From the NCBI GenBank assembly GCA_009780755.1, contig WQZL01000019.1, forward strand, positions 1 to 21,619: a DNA stretch of 21,619 nucleotides, read 5' to 3'. Shown in pieces: positions 14,738-21,619 of the stretch (position 1 is its first letter; each line of letters starts with the position of its first letter). Both the position numbers and the translations under genes were made by a program. The DNA comes from Promicromonosporaceae bacterium (GTDB taxonomy: Bacteria; Actinomycetota; Actinomycetes; Actinomycetales; Cellulomonadaceae). The notes below the pieces were generated by a model that ran no database searches, was not told the DNA's origin, and was given only the letters and a program-made list of their open reading frames with translations.

Positions 14738-14850
14738 ACACCAGATCATCTAAAAACGCTCCACCTCAGAAACCGGACATTCCACTCGCTCCCAGCAGAC
14801 TTTTGTGCCAAACCTTCACAGGGTCGCCGCATCTCTGGGAGAAATGGTTA

Positions 14851-17565
14851 CTAAAGCTCGTTGCGTTTCTCCAGGTTGCGCATGGCCACCCAACCGATGG
14901 GCACGCGCGCCCAGTAGGTGATGGCGCGGAAAAGCAGCGTTACCGAAAGGGCGATAGCACCGGGGATGCCCGCCGCGGTTAGGCCCAGCACCAAGGTGGT
15001 CTCGACGGCCCCGAGGCCGCCGGGCGTCGGAAATAGCGCCCCCGTGGCATTACCCACCAGGTAAACGGTGGCGATGCCAACCAGGGAGAGGTTTTGCCCG
15101 AGCGCCTGGAGGGCGGCATAGAAGGCGAACACGTAACTGAGGGTAATCACCAGGTTACCGGCCAGGCCAAGCGCCAGGCGCGTGGGCTGTCCGGCTATCT
15201 CCGAAAGCCGCGGCCATACCTGAGAGAGCGTCGGCCCTGCCTTCGCCCACAGCCAGCGCCGCACGGGGGGCATCAGCATCAAAATGGCCAAAATCGCCAA
15301 GGCAATGCCCACAATAACCAGCACCTCGGTGGGCGGACCATCCACCACCCCACCCTCGTCTGTGGTCAACGAGAGTACGATCAGCAGCGTTATGGTAACG
15401 GTGATCTGCGCCACCTGCACCAGACCCACGGTGGCCACGGCCATCGGCGTTGGCACACCCTTGCGGGTGAGGAAACGCAGGTTGAGCGCGGCTGGCCCGA
15501 TGCCGGCCGGGGTGGCCAGGGCTACGAATGATCCGGCCATCTGCACGACGATGGCCCGCCTAATCGGCACTCTGCCGGGGGCGAAGGCAACCAGGGTCAA
15601 CGCGCTGCCAACCCAGGTGAGTCCGGCAAAACCAAGCGCGGCACCCACCCACCAGGGGTTCGCCGCCATGACGGCCTCGCGAATCTGCTCAAAGCTGATG
15701 GTGGTAACCACTACGGCAACCACGATGATGGTAAGCACCGCCATGATGAGGGTGCGAGGGCCGAAGCGAGCGAGCTTAAGAGGCTCGACGCTCGCCTCTG
15801 GCAGCCTTTCAACCAGCGCGGCCCGCAGTTCGCCGATCAGGCCCTTGCGGGAACGTACTTCCTCCCGAGTGTCGGTGGGTAGCGCTACGGTTTGGAGCAG
15901 CGGACCGATGGCGGCGATCTCACCATCGGGCAAGGCCCGCACCGCGGAGGCCACGGCGCGCTGAGGGCCGACGCGCAACGCAAGGAGGGCGAGTAGCTGG
16001 GTTAGGTCGATACGACGCGACAGAGTGGACGCGGCTACCTCGCCCTGCTCCCAACCGGCAATCCACACCCGCGGCTGGTTCGCGTTATCGCGGTGCACCA
16101 GCAGCACGTCGGAGGTTAGCTGGTGGTGGGCAAGACCCGCCTTGTGGGCGCGGAGTAGCTGTTTCCACGCCTCGGCCATGATCCGATCACCGGCGGCACC
16201 CTCCAGGTCTGCGTCGGACAGATCGCGCAAAGAGACGGCGCCTCGGGCGTGTTCGAGAACGAGAACGGCCGAATCATCGGCCATGCCCAGACCCAGGAGG
16301 CGAGGAGTGCGAACCCCGGCGGCGGCGGCGGCGTAACTGAGCAGCGCATTTCGTTCGGCGACGGCCTTCAGCGAGATGTTCGCGCGCCCCTCTAAGCCAC
16401 GCAGCTGGATGGCTCGCCACATGCGGGCCATGAAGCCAACCACCTGCCGGTCGCCATCAAGCACCACCACGTCGTAGCGAGCGCCGTCATCATTGAGCAT
16501 GGCATAGACACGGTTATCTCCCGAACGGGCCAATGCCACAGCGGCGGAGTCAGACGAGCGGGTGACGGCATCGGCGTGCGCATCATCGGCAGGGATGGGG
16601 GTGATCGCGGGGGGGAGATCAGAGATCCAGGGGCTTGCCTGCTCCTTAGCGAACATGGCCTGCTCAAAGGCGCGCACATCGCTGCGTTTGATGGGCACAG
16701 TGTCATGAATGGTTTGCAGGCCGTCCCACTGGGAGGCTTCGCCGAGATCGCGCACACGCACCAGCGCGGTCGGGTTAAACCCGGCGCGATGCACGGCGGC
16801 CACCAGCGACTCGCCATAGGCCCGTTCGGAGCTTACGCCCGATAGCCACTGCACAACCAGGCCACCGATGCGGCCAACCAGCAGAGCCAGCAAAATTCCG
16901 GCCAAGGAAACGACATTGGCAGCCAGCAGCAGCAGTAGCACTGCCCATTGCAAGTTCCACGCCCAGCGCACCGTCTTGCGGCGGGTGCGTGGCCCGGCGA
17001 TGGTCAGCAACGCGACCAGTGCGGCGATGAAGGGGGAAACGGTGAAGAGGGACTCCCCGGAGACGGTCTCCGTTGACAGGCTCAAAATGAAGTAGTCAGT
17101 GCCGATTCGGGTAATTAGCTGTTCGGTGAGTACTGCGAGCAGGAAGCCAGCGGTGTAGGCAGCGACCGATTCGGCCAGCTGCCGCCCCAATCTACGCAGT
17201 CCAAGTTCAATCACCACCGCAAGCGGCAGCACCAAGGTGACTAGGTTCTCAAACCAACCAACCGGCAGTGCCAGAATATCGGCGAGCAGCGTGCCAAAGC
17301 CGCTGATGTCACCGGTGATGGCATCGGCGGTGTCCTGCGCGAAGAAGGCGACCAGCAGCACGAGGGTGATGCCAATCACACATAGCACGATGCCAAGCAA
17401 GTTTCGAGGCTTGCGGAGTCGAGGGTGCGGATTGTCCACCACTCGCACGGAGGCATCTCCGGGCAGAACATCGTCAAATACGGCCGCCCTAAGCGCACGG
17501 GTGGCCTCGCCCGGCAACACCGAAGGCGGCGACAATGGCACACCAGGGCGTTCGGTCTCGGACAT
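14851..17565 (-). CDS. Flippase-like membrane protein with degenerate kinase-like domain
   Basis: The start at 17565 (SETERPGVPLSPPSVLPG) is preferred because a -10 box sits seven bases before it; the longer frame to 17814 runs through R1 repeats. The 904-residue product has N-terminal membrane helices (LLGIVLCVIGITLVLLVAFFA and several more, to about 250), then a soluble domain (about 285-600) resembling a protein kinase or ABC1-like fold: VLVLEHARG, AHKAGLAHHQLTSDVLLVHRD and RVWIAGWEQGEV stand where the hinge, the HRD loop and DFG would be, with the catalytic aspartates not evident. The C-terminal 304 residues have the LPG synthase/UPF0104 form: SFVALATPAGIGPAALNLRFL and TPGGLGAVETTLVLGLTAAGIP, over six to eight helices. 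Proteins of this layout are widespread in Actinomycetota. A lipid-transport or lipid-modifying role is inferred and the substrate is unknown. Confidence 0.85.
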   Translation of the reverse strand: MSETERPGVPLSPPSVLPGEATRALRAAVFDDVLPGDASVRVVDNPHPRLRKPRNLLGIVLCVIGITLVLLVAFFAQDTADAITGDISGFGTLLADILALPVGWFENLVTLVLPLAVVIELGLRRLGRQLAESVAAYTAGFLLAVLTEQLITRIGTDYFILSLSTETVSGESLFTVSPFIAALVALLTIAGPRTRRKTVRWAWNLQWAVLLLLLAANVVSLAGILLALLVGRIGGLVVQWLSGVSSERAYGESLVAAVHRAGFNPTALVRVRDLGEASQWDGLQTIHDTVPIKRSDVRAFEQAMFAKEQASPWISDLPPAITPIPADDAHADAVTRSSDSAAVALARSGDNRVYAMLNDDGARYDVVVLDGDRQVVGFMARMWRAIQLRGLEGRANISLKAVAERNALLSYAAAAAGVRTPRLLGLGMADDSAVLVLEHARGAVSLRDLSDADLEGAAGDRIMAEAWKQLLRAHKAGLAHHQLTSDVLLVHRDNANQPRVWIAGWEQGEVAASTLSRRIDLTQLLALLALRVGPQRAVASAVRALPDGEIAAIGPLLQTVALPTDTREEVRSRKGLIGELRAALVERLPEASVEPLKLARFGPRTLIMAVLTIIVVAVVVTTISFEQIREAVMAANPWWVGAALGFAGLTWVGSALTLVAFAPGRVPIRRAIVVQMAGSFVALATPAGIGPAALNLRFLTRKGVPTPMAVATVGLVQVAQITVTITLLIVLSLTTDEGGVVDGPPTEVLVIVGIALAILAILMLMPPVRRWLWAKAGPTLSQVWPRLSEIAGQPTRLALGLAGNLVITLSYVFAFYAALQALGQNLSLVGIATVYLVGNATGALFPTPGGLGAVETTLVLGLTAAGIPGAIALSVTLLFRAITYWARVPIGWVAMRNLEKRNEL

Positions 17566-17572
17566 GGGGAGA

Positions 17573-17578
17573 AGTCTA
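17573..17578 (-). promoter_or_regulatory. Candidate -10 box TAGACT for the flippase-like gene
   Basis: On the minus strand TAGACT is followed by seven bases and then the ATG at 17565. No Shine-Dalgarno sequence is present, so the transcript is probably leaderless. This supports the shorter start. Confidence 0.5.
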
Positions 17579-17655
17579 CGGCGATTGCGTATAGAACCCT
17601 GCCTTATGCCCTCCGGCAACCGAATCACCCCGGTGATTGAGCAAACCCTCCCCGG

Positions 17656-17740
17656 GTGGTTGAGTAGGAGGGCCGCCAGGCCCGACATGTCGAAATCACC
17701 ACCACCGTCACACAGGGTGGTTTCGACAGGCTCAACCACT
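17656..17740. repeat. R1 elements, facing pair, between the flippase-like gene and nadE
   Basis: The first unit (17656-17699) reads GTGGTTGAGTAGG to GTCGAAATCAC; the second (17716-17740) reads GGTGGTTTCGACAGG to CTCAACCACT. They are inverted relative to each other. The second is the short form, nearly identical to the one in purQ. They occupy the middle of the 247-base divergent gap 17566-17812. Confidence 0.85.
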
Positions 17741-17812
17741 GGGGGAGAGGTAAGAGCGCGAGCGCCGGTGGCGAATGGCCGTGAACTGGTGTGGTGAGGC
17801 AGACTCAGGTAC

Positions 17813-20056
17813 ATGGATTACGAGTTCTGGTCGGCGTACTCCCACGGGTTTGCGCGCGTGGCAGCGGTGACGGTTCCGGTAACGGTGGCCGATCCGGCCG
17901 CAAACGTCACCCGTATCATCGAACAGGCCCGTGCCTGCCATGAAGATGGGGTGGCCGTGGCGGTGTTCCCCGAGCTGAGCCTCACCGGTTACGCCATTGA
18001 CGATTTGCTGCTCGCCGACCCTTTGCTCGACGCCGCGCAGGTCGCGCTCGCCGAGCTGCTGGCCGCATCCGCTGAGCTACGGCCCGTCCTCGTGATCGGT
18101 GCGCCCCTGCGCTCTGGCAACCGGTTGTACAACTGCGCCGTGGTGATTCATGCCGGGCGCGTACTCGGCGTCGCGCCCAAGAGCTACGTCCCCAACTACC
18201 GCGAGTTCTATGAGCGTCGCTGGTTCGCCCCCGGCGATGACCAGCGCGGCGGCACTATCACCGTGTGCGGCCAGGATGTGCCCTTTGGCCCAGACCTCAT
18301 CTTCGCCGCATCTGACGTGCCGGGCCTGAGCCTGCATGTCGAGGTGTGCGAGGATATGTGGGTGCCGGTGCCGACCTCGGCGCAGGCCGCGCTGGCGGGG
18401 GCGACCGTGCTGGCGAATCTGAGCGGGTCGCCCATAACAGTGGCCCGCGCCGATGATCGCCGCCTGCTGGTGCGTTCTGCGAGTGTTCGCTGCCTGGCCG
18501 CCTGTGTATATGCCGCTGCCGGGCCGGGCGAGTCCACCACCGATCTGGCCTTCGATGGGCAGACCATGATCTACGAGGTTGGGGAGCTGCTCGCCGAGAC
18601 CGACCGCTTCCCGGATGGCCCGCGTCGCGCCGTGGCCGACGTCGACCTTGACCGCCTGCGCCAAGAGCGCCTACGCCAAGGCACCTTCGACGACAACCGT
18701 CGCGCCCTATCGGTGGCCGCAGCCCCCTCCTCAGCCGTTGAGCCGCATCCAGTGGTTGGGCGAAACCCGGTGGTTGAGCTTGTCGAAACCACCCACCACA
18801 ACGGCGAAGTGGTCTCGACACGCCGCTCCGCATCTACTCAACCAACCGAGGCCGAGGCGGCGCCAACCCTCTCTGGCCATGACACTGCGTCATTCTGCGC
18901 GAGCGAAGCGAGTCGCCGGACCCAGTTCCACACGGTCCCCTTCACCCTCAATCCACCGCGCCATGACATTGGCCTGCGCCGCCCGGTGGCCCGTTTCCCG
19001 TTCGTACCAAGCGACGCCGCCCGGCTGGCCCAGGATTGTTCCGAGGCGTACCGCATCCAGGTTTCGGCGCTTCAGCAGCGGCTCACCTCCATTGGCTCCC
19101 CAAAGATTGTCATCGGCGTCTCGGGTGGCCTGGACTCGACGCACGCCCTCATCGTGGCGGCGAAGGCGATGGACCTGTTGGGCCGCCCGCGTTCAGACAT
19201 CCTGGCCTACACGTTGCCCGGCTTCGCCACGAGCACGGAGACCAGAGAGCGCGCCTGGCGGCTTAGCGAATCGCTCGGAGTCACCTGCGAGGAGATCGAC
19301 ATCCGCCCGACGGCCACGCAGATGCTAAGAGACATGAATCACCCGTTTGCGCAGGGTGAGCCGGTCTACGACGTGACCTTTGAGAACGTGCAGGCCGGGT
19401 TGCGCACCGACTACCTGTTCCGTCTGGCGAACCATCGGGGCGGCATCGTGCTGGGCACGGGTGACCTGTCGGAGCTGGCACTTGGCTGGTGTACGTATGG
19501 CGTGGGCGATCACATGTCGATGTACGGCATCAATGCCGGGGTGCCCAAAACGCTGATTCAGCATCTAATCCGCTGGGTGGCCGCAACGGGCGACTTTACG
19601 CCCGAGACTAGCGCGGTGTTGTTGGAGATTCTTGGTCAGGAGATCAGTCCCGAGTTGGTGCCTGCCGATGCGGACGGTGCGCTGCAAAGCACGCAGGCGC
19701 AGATCGGCCCTTACGAGTTGCAGGACAACACGTTGTACTGGACGCTGCGCTATGGCCTGCGGCCATCGAAGATCGCATTCCTGCAATGGCACGCCTGGCA
19801 CGATGCCGCAGCGGGCATGTGGCCGCCGGGCTTCCCCGTAGAAGCGCGAGCGGAGTACAACATTGCAGAGATCAAGAAGTGGCTGGACCTGTTCTACCGC
19901 CGCTTCTTTGCCAACCAGTTCAAACGTACCTGCCTGCCAAACGGCCCCAAGGTGCTTTCCGGCGGCAGCCTCAGCCCCCGCGGCGACTGGCGAATGCCCG
20001 CCGACGCCAACCCCACCGCCTGGCTAACCGACCTGGCCCGCGTACCTATAGCGTGA
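17813..20056 (+). CDS. nadE: Glutamine-dependent NAD synthetase with repeat-derived insertion
   Basis: NadE turns nicotinate adenine dinucleotide into NAD, using ammonia released from glutamine by its own N-terminal domain. The start is set by similarity to the mycobacterial enzyme (FWSAYSHGFARVA). The nitrilase-type triad is Glu54 (VFPELSLTGY), Lys123 (APKSYVPNYREFYE) and Cys179 (HVEVCEDMW). The synthetase ATP loop SGGLDST is at 437-443, followed by VYDVTFENVQAGLRTDYLFRLANH and GTGDLSELALGW. It has 747 residues against about 679 in Mycobacterium. The excess lies between FDDNRR (292-297) and FHTVPFTLNPP (from 372), the linker between the domains, and is made of R1 and R2 repeat copies. A weak CAGACT box ends seven bases before the ATG. 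The 3' end faces the ATPase gene with a 7-base gap. Confidence 0.97.
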   Translation: MDYEFWSAYSHGFARVAAVTVPVTVADPAANVTRIIEQARACHEDGVAVAVFPELSLTGYAIDDLLLADPLLDAAQVALAELLAASAELRPVLVIGAPLRSGNRLYNCAVVIHAGRVLGVAPKSYVPNYREFYERRWFAPGDDQRGGTITVCGQDVPFGPDLIFAASDVPGLSLHVEVCEDMWVPVPTSAQAALAGATVLANLSGSPITVARADDRRLLVRSASVRCLAACVYAAAGPGESTTDLAFDGQTMIYEVGELLAETDRFPDGPRRAVADVDLDRLRQERLRQGTFDDNRRALSVAAAPSSAVEPHPVVGRNPVVELVETTHHNGEVVSTRRSASTQPTEAEAAPTLSGHDTASFCASEASRRTQFHTVPFTLNPPRHDIGLRRPVARFPFVPSDAARLAQDCSEAYRIQVSALQQRLTSIGSPKIVIGVSGGLDSTHALIVAAKAMDLLGRPRSDILAYTLPGFATSTETRERAWRLSESLGVTCEEIDIRPTATQMLRDMNHPFAQGEPVYDVTFENVQAGLRTDYLFRLANHRGGIVLGTGDLSELALGWCTYGVGDHMSMYGINAGVPKTLIQHLIRWVAATGDFTPETSAVLLEILGQEISPELVPADADGALQSTQAQIGPYELQDNTLYWTLRYGLRPSKIAFLQWHAWHDAAAGMWPPGFPVEARAEYNIAEIKKWLDLFYRRFFANQFKRTCLPNGPKVLSGGSLSPRGDWRMPADANPTAWLTDLARVPIA
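18769..18844. repeat. R1 elements inside nadE
   Basis: A short unit at 18769-18793 opens GGTGGTTGAGC and ends GTCGAAACCACC, able to form a 7-bp hairpin. A second, opposite unit at 18809-18844 opens GTGGTCTCGACACG and ends CTACTCAACCA. Together they resemble a diverged facing doublet. Both are read in frame within nadE. Confidence 0.85.
18888..18925. repeat. R2 element inside nadE
   Basis: CGTCATTCTGCGCGAGCG at the left and GTCGCCGGACCCAG at the right match, in reverse complement, the arms of the intergenic R2 copy at 8627-8672, with a shorter middle. It encodes residues about 359-371 of NadE without a stop. Confidence 0.8.
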
Positions 20057-20063
20057 GGCGCCA

Positions 20064-21338
20064 TCATGGGCCGAGGAGGGCCAGCGGGACGACGGCTACC
20101 CCATCCTCCCGACGGTAGGCACCGGGGCCGGTGGTGATAACCACCGTGTCCAGAACTATGTCGCCCAGCTTGTCGCGTAGCCAACGCAGGTGCTTTACGT
20201 CGGAATTGTCTACCGTTCCATCAAGTTTTATCTCGATGGCCACAACTCGACCATCATTTCGCTCGACGATTAGGTCAACCTCTCGTTCCCCACGGTGTGT
20301 TCGCAGATGGCTAACCTGCGCCCCGCAAGCATCCGCGTACACCCGCACGCATAAGGTTGCCAGGCTCTCAAACATGGCACCGATCAGCGGACCTTTTCGC
20401 GGGATCATCTGTCCATCGGGATTCGGATGGTCGAGCAACGCCGCGGCGCTGACCCCAAGCAGGCGGGTGGCCAGGGCGGGATCGGTTAGGTGGTGTTTAG
20501 GTGCGACTGCGAGGTCGTTGATGGAGGTCCGTCCCCACAGCCATGCTGGTAGCTCTTCTAGCAGCCACAGCTGCTCCAGCGCCTCGCGATAGGCAATCGT
20601 GGTTGCCTTACTTGGCATCTGTTCATCACCCGGCGTCGCCGCCTTGGTGATGGTGTCATACGCGGTAACCTGTGCCGTCGAAGCGGCAAAGGCCCGAAGC
20701 CACTGTCGCAGCGTGCCTGGTGTTCTGATTCCGACACCTAGCCCTGGGAGATCGCGTTCTAACACCTCGTCCAGATAGCCACCAAGGGCATCCGCACGTG
20801 ATCGAGCCGGGACGCGACGGATAGCCGGAAACCCGGATGCCGTGATCTCTTCGGCATAGTCCGCCAGACGCATTCGGCTCTCACCACCGACGCCTGGTTG
20901 GCTTCCGGTGAGCAGTTCGGCGAGAGACACCGTCGGCTCAGTGACGTTGCGCTCAACCAGTGACATCGGCCGCATCCGCACCCGCACGATTCGGCCAGCA
21001 CCAGAGTGACGGGGTGCATCGGTTGGAGTGGCGGAGCCGGTGAGTAGAAAGTCGCCAGGTTTGGCGCCCGCATCGACCGCACGACGCACTCGATCCCAAA
21101 CAGTCGGAACAAGCTGCCATTCGTCAATCAGTAATGGTCGGGCGAGAGCGGTGATCCGCGCCGGGTTTGCGCTAGTCAGACCTAGCTCTGCCTCATCGTC
21201 CAGGGCAAGAATTGTTTGCGCTCGACGGCTCGCCGTAGCGGTCTTGCCCACGCCTCGCGCACCCTCCAGTGCCAGTGCTGGCAGATCGGCGCAAAGCCGA
21301 TCTAACAAGGCATCCACGATCCGCAGGCGATAACTCAT
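20064..21338 (-). CDS. AAA+ ATPase of the DUF4143 type with nuclease-like C-terminus
   Basis: The 424-residue protein has Walker A GARGVGKT (26-33), Walker B LLIDEWQLVP (Asp72-Glu73), a sensor-like FLLTGSATP, and the DUF4143 region with SGFPAIRRV, YREALEQLWLLEELPAW and KHHLTDPALATRLLG. Near the end GEREVDLIVE...AIEIK (Glu353, Asp355, Glu369, Lys371) has the spacing of a PD-(D/E)XK nuclease core. Such proteins are common in bacteria and archaea, often patchily distributed and linked to mobile DNA or defence; their function is unsettled. Three 17-base iterons lie directly before the ATG, and no ribosome-binding site is evident. The neighbours give no partner: nadE converges from the left and a gene end lies to the right. 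Confidence 0.9.
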   Translation of the reverse strand: MSYRLRIVDALLDRLCADLPALALEGARGVGKTATASRRAQTILALDDEAELGLTSANPARITALARPLLIDEWQLVPTVWDRVRRAVDAGAKPGDFLLTGSATPTDAPRHSGAGRIVRVRMRPMSLVERNVTEPTVSLAELLTGSQPGVGGESRMRLADYAEEITASGFPAIRRVPARSRADALGGYLDEVLERDLPGLGVGIRTPGTLRQWLRAFAASTAQVTAYDTITKAATPGDEQMPSKATTIAYREALEQLWLLEELPAWLWGRTSINDLAVAPKHHLTDPALATRLLGVSAAALLDHPNPDGQMIPRKGPLIGAMFESLATLCVRVYADACGAQVSHLRTHRGEREVDLIVERNDGRVVAIEIKLDGTVDNSDVKHLRWLRDKLGDIVLDTVVITTGPGAYRREDGVAVVPLALLGP

Positions 21339-21343
21339 GGCCC

Positions 21344-21406
21344 AACTGTACCGTTTCGGGGAAATCTACTGAGCCATTTCGGGACTTTTAACTGTACCGT
21401 TTCGGG
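21344..21406. repeat. Three 17-bp iterons with 23-bp period before the ATPase gene
   Basis: AACTGTACCGTTTCGGG occurs identically at 21344-21360 and 21390-21406. A diverged middle copy, TACTGAGCCATTTCGGG, is at 21367-21383 (13 of 17 matches). The copies begin exactly 23 bases apart. The first lies five bases from the ATG, so a protein bound there would block transcription or translation of the ATPase gene. Confidence 0.85.
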
Positions 21407-21488
21407 CATCTTCACTCCGGCCACCCCTGCGCAGAGCACGCCAACCAGGCCTCCGGTCAGGAGTTCCTCAACGCGTTTCCTTCCGCTG

Positions 21489-21619
21489 TCAGCGCACGAT
21501 TGCGATAGCGAAGCCGCCCCAGCCCTTGACCCCTACGGCTTGCAGGGCCGTGGCGTGAGCGATTCGCGGGTTGCAACCGAGCGCCTCGATCGGTTCTCTA
21601 GTTCCTCGCACCCGCGGAT
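21489..21619 (-). CDS. C-terminal 42 codons of a gene entering from the right, possibly a methyltransferase
   Basis: On the minus strand the frame is open from the window edge to a TGA at 21489-21491. The visible 42 residues include REPIEALGCNPRIAHATALQAVG and VKGWGGFAIAIVR. The ATALQxVGxKGxxGFAIA ending resembles the last strands of SAM-dependent O-methyltransferases as I remember them. That is a weak basis, and the rest of the gene lies outside the window. The 82 bases between this stop and the iterons (21407-21488) show no firm feature. Confidence 0.5.
   Translation of the reverse strand, partial: PRVRGTREPIEALGCNPRIAHATALQAVGVKGWGGFAIAIVR

Noticed and set aside
14851..17814. Extended frame of the flippase-like gene up to 17814
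   Set aside because: The first 83 codons run through R1 repeats and the nadE promoter side, have no family likeness, and a better start with a -10 box lies at 17565.
20057..20063. Terminator between nadE and the ATPase gene
   Set aside because: The gap is only seven bases and I see no hairpin with a stem worth reporting.

Overview
The window is visibly GC-rich chromosomal DNA of a high-GC Gram-positive bacterium (Actinomycetota). Support comes from the DUF3027/DUF2530 pair, a CspB-type cold-shock protein with a C-terminal extension, a mycobacterial-type glutamine-dependent NAD synthetase, sortase-anchored surface proteins and several apparent leaderless starts. The dispersed palindromes with arms like GGTTTCGACA/TCAACCACC recall Propionibacteriaceae and related families. 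That family-level guess is from memory and is not proven here.

Layout. 1-2400: 3' part of a cell-wall-anchored protein built of DUF7507-type repeats. 2629-3923: a two-gene unit, an unrecognised 285-aa protein followed by a PIN-domain (VapC-like) nuclease. 4031-6426: purD and purC, overlapping by 4 bp. 6459-7311: two small membrane proteins on the minus strand. 7511-8508: purS and purQ, behind a candidate operator of 19-bp-spaced repeats. 8509-8815: a gene-free stretch full of palindromic repeats. 8816-10920: recR, a cold-shock gene, a DUF3027 gene and, on the minus strand, a DUF2530 gene. 11149-11433: an HU-type DNA-binding protein, ended by a perfect 21-bp-stem terminator. 11581-14679 (minus): a second LPXTG surface protein sharing modules with the first. 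14851-17565 (minus): a large membrane protein with a degenerate kinase-like domain and a flippase/LPG-synthase-like domain. 17813-20056: nadE. 20064-21338 (minus): an AAA+/DUF4143-type ATPase with three 17-bp iterons in front of it. 21489-21619 (minus): the last codons of a gene, possibly a methyltransferase.

How the genes work together. purD, purC, purS and purQ supply steps of de novo purine synthesis; purS and purQ are the small subunits of FGAM synthase, whose large subunit purL is not in the window. recR acts in recombinational repair. nadE makes NAD. The two surface proteins are probably displayed on the wall by sortase.

Main observation. Short dispersed palindromic elements of at least two families (called R1 and R2 here) lie not only between genes but inside open reading frames of core enzymes, in frame. 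purD carries a 90-bp (exactly 30-codon) R1 inverted doublet. nadE carries R1 and R2 copies within an insertion of about 70 residues. The N-terminus of PurQ is encoded by an R1 copy. purC carries a 38-residue insertion of different sequence at a family loop. These genes look intact otherwise, so the elements are probably translated. This resembles the Rickettsia palindromic elements found inside genes, but the sequences are unrelated as far as I can tell.
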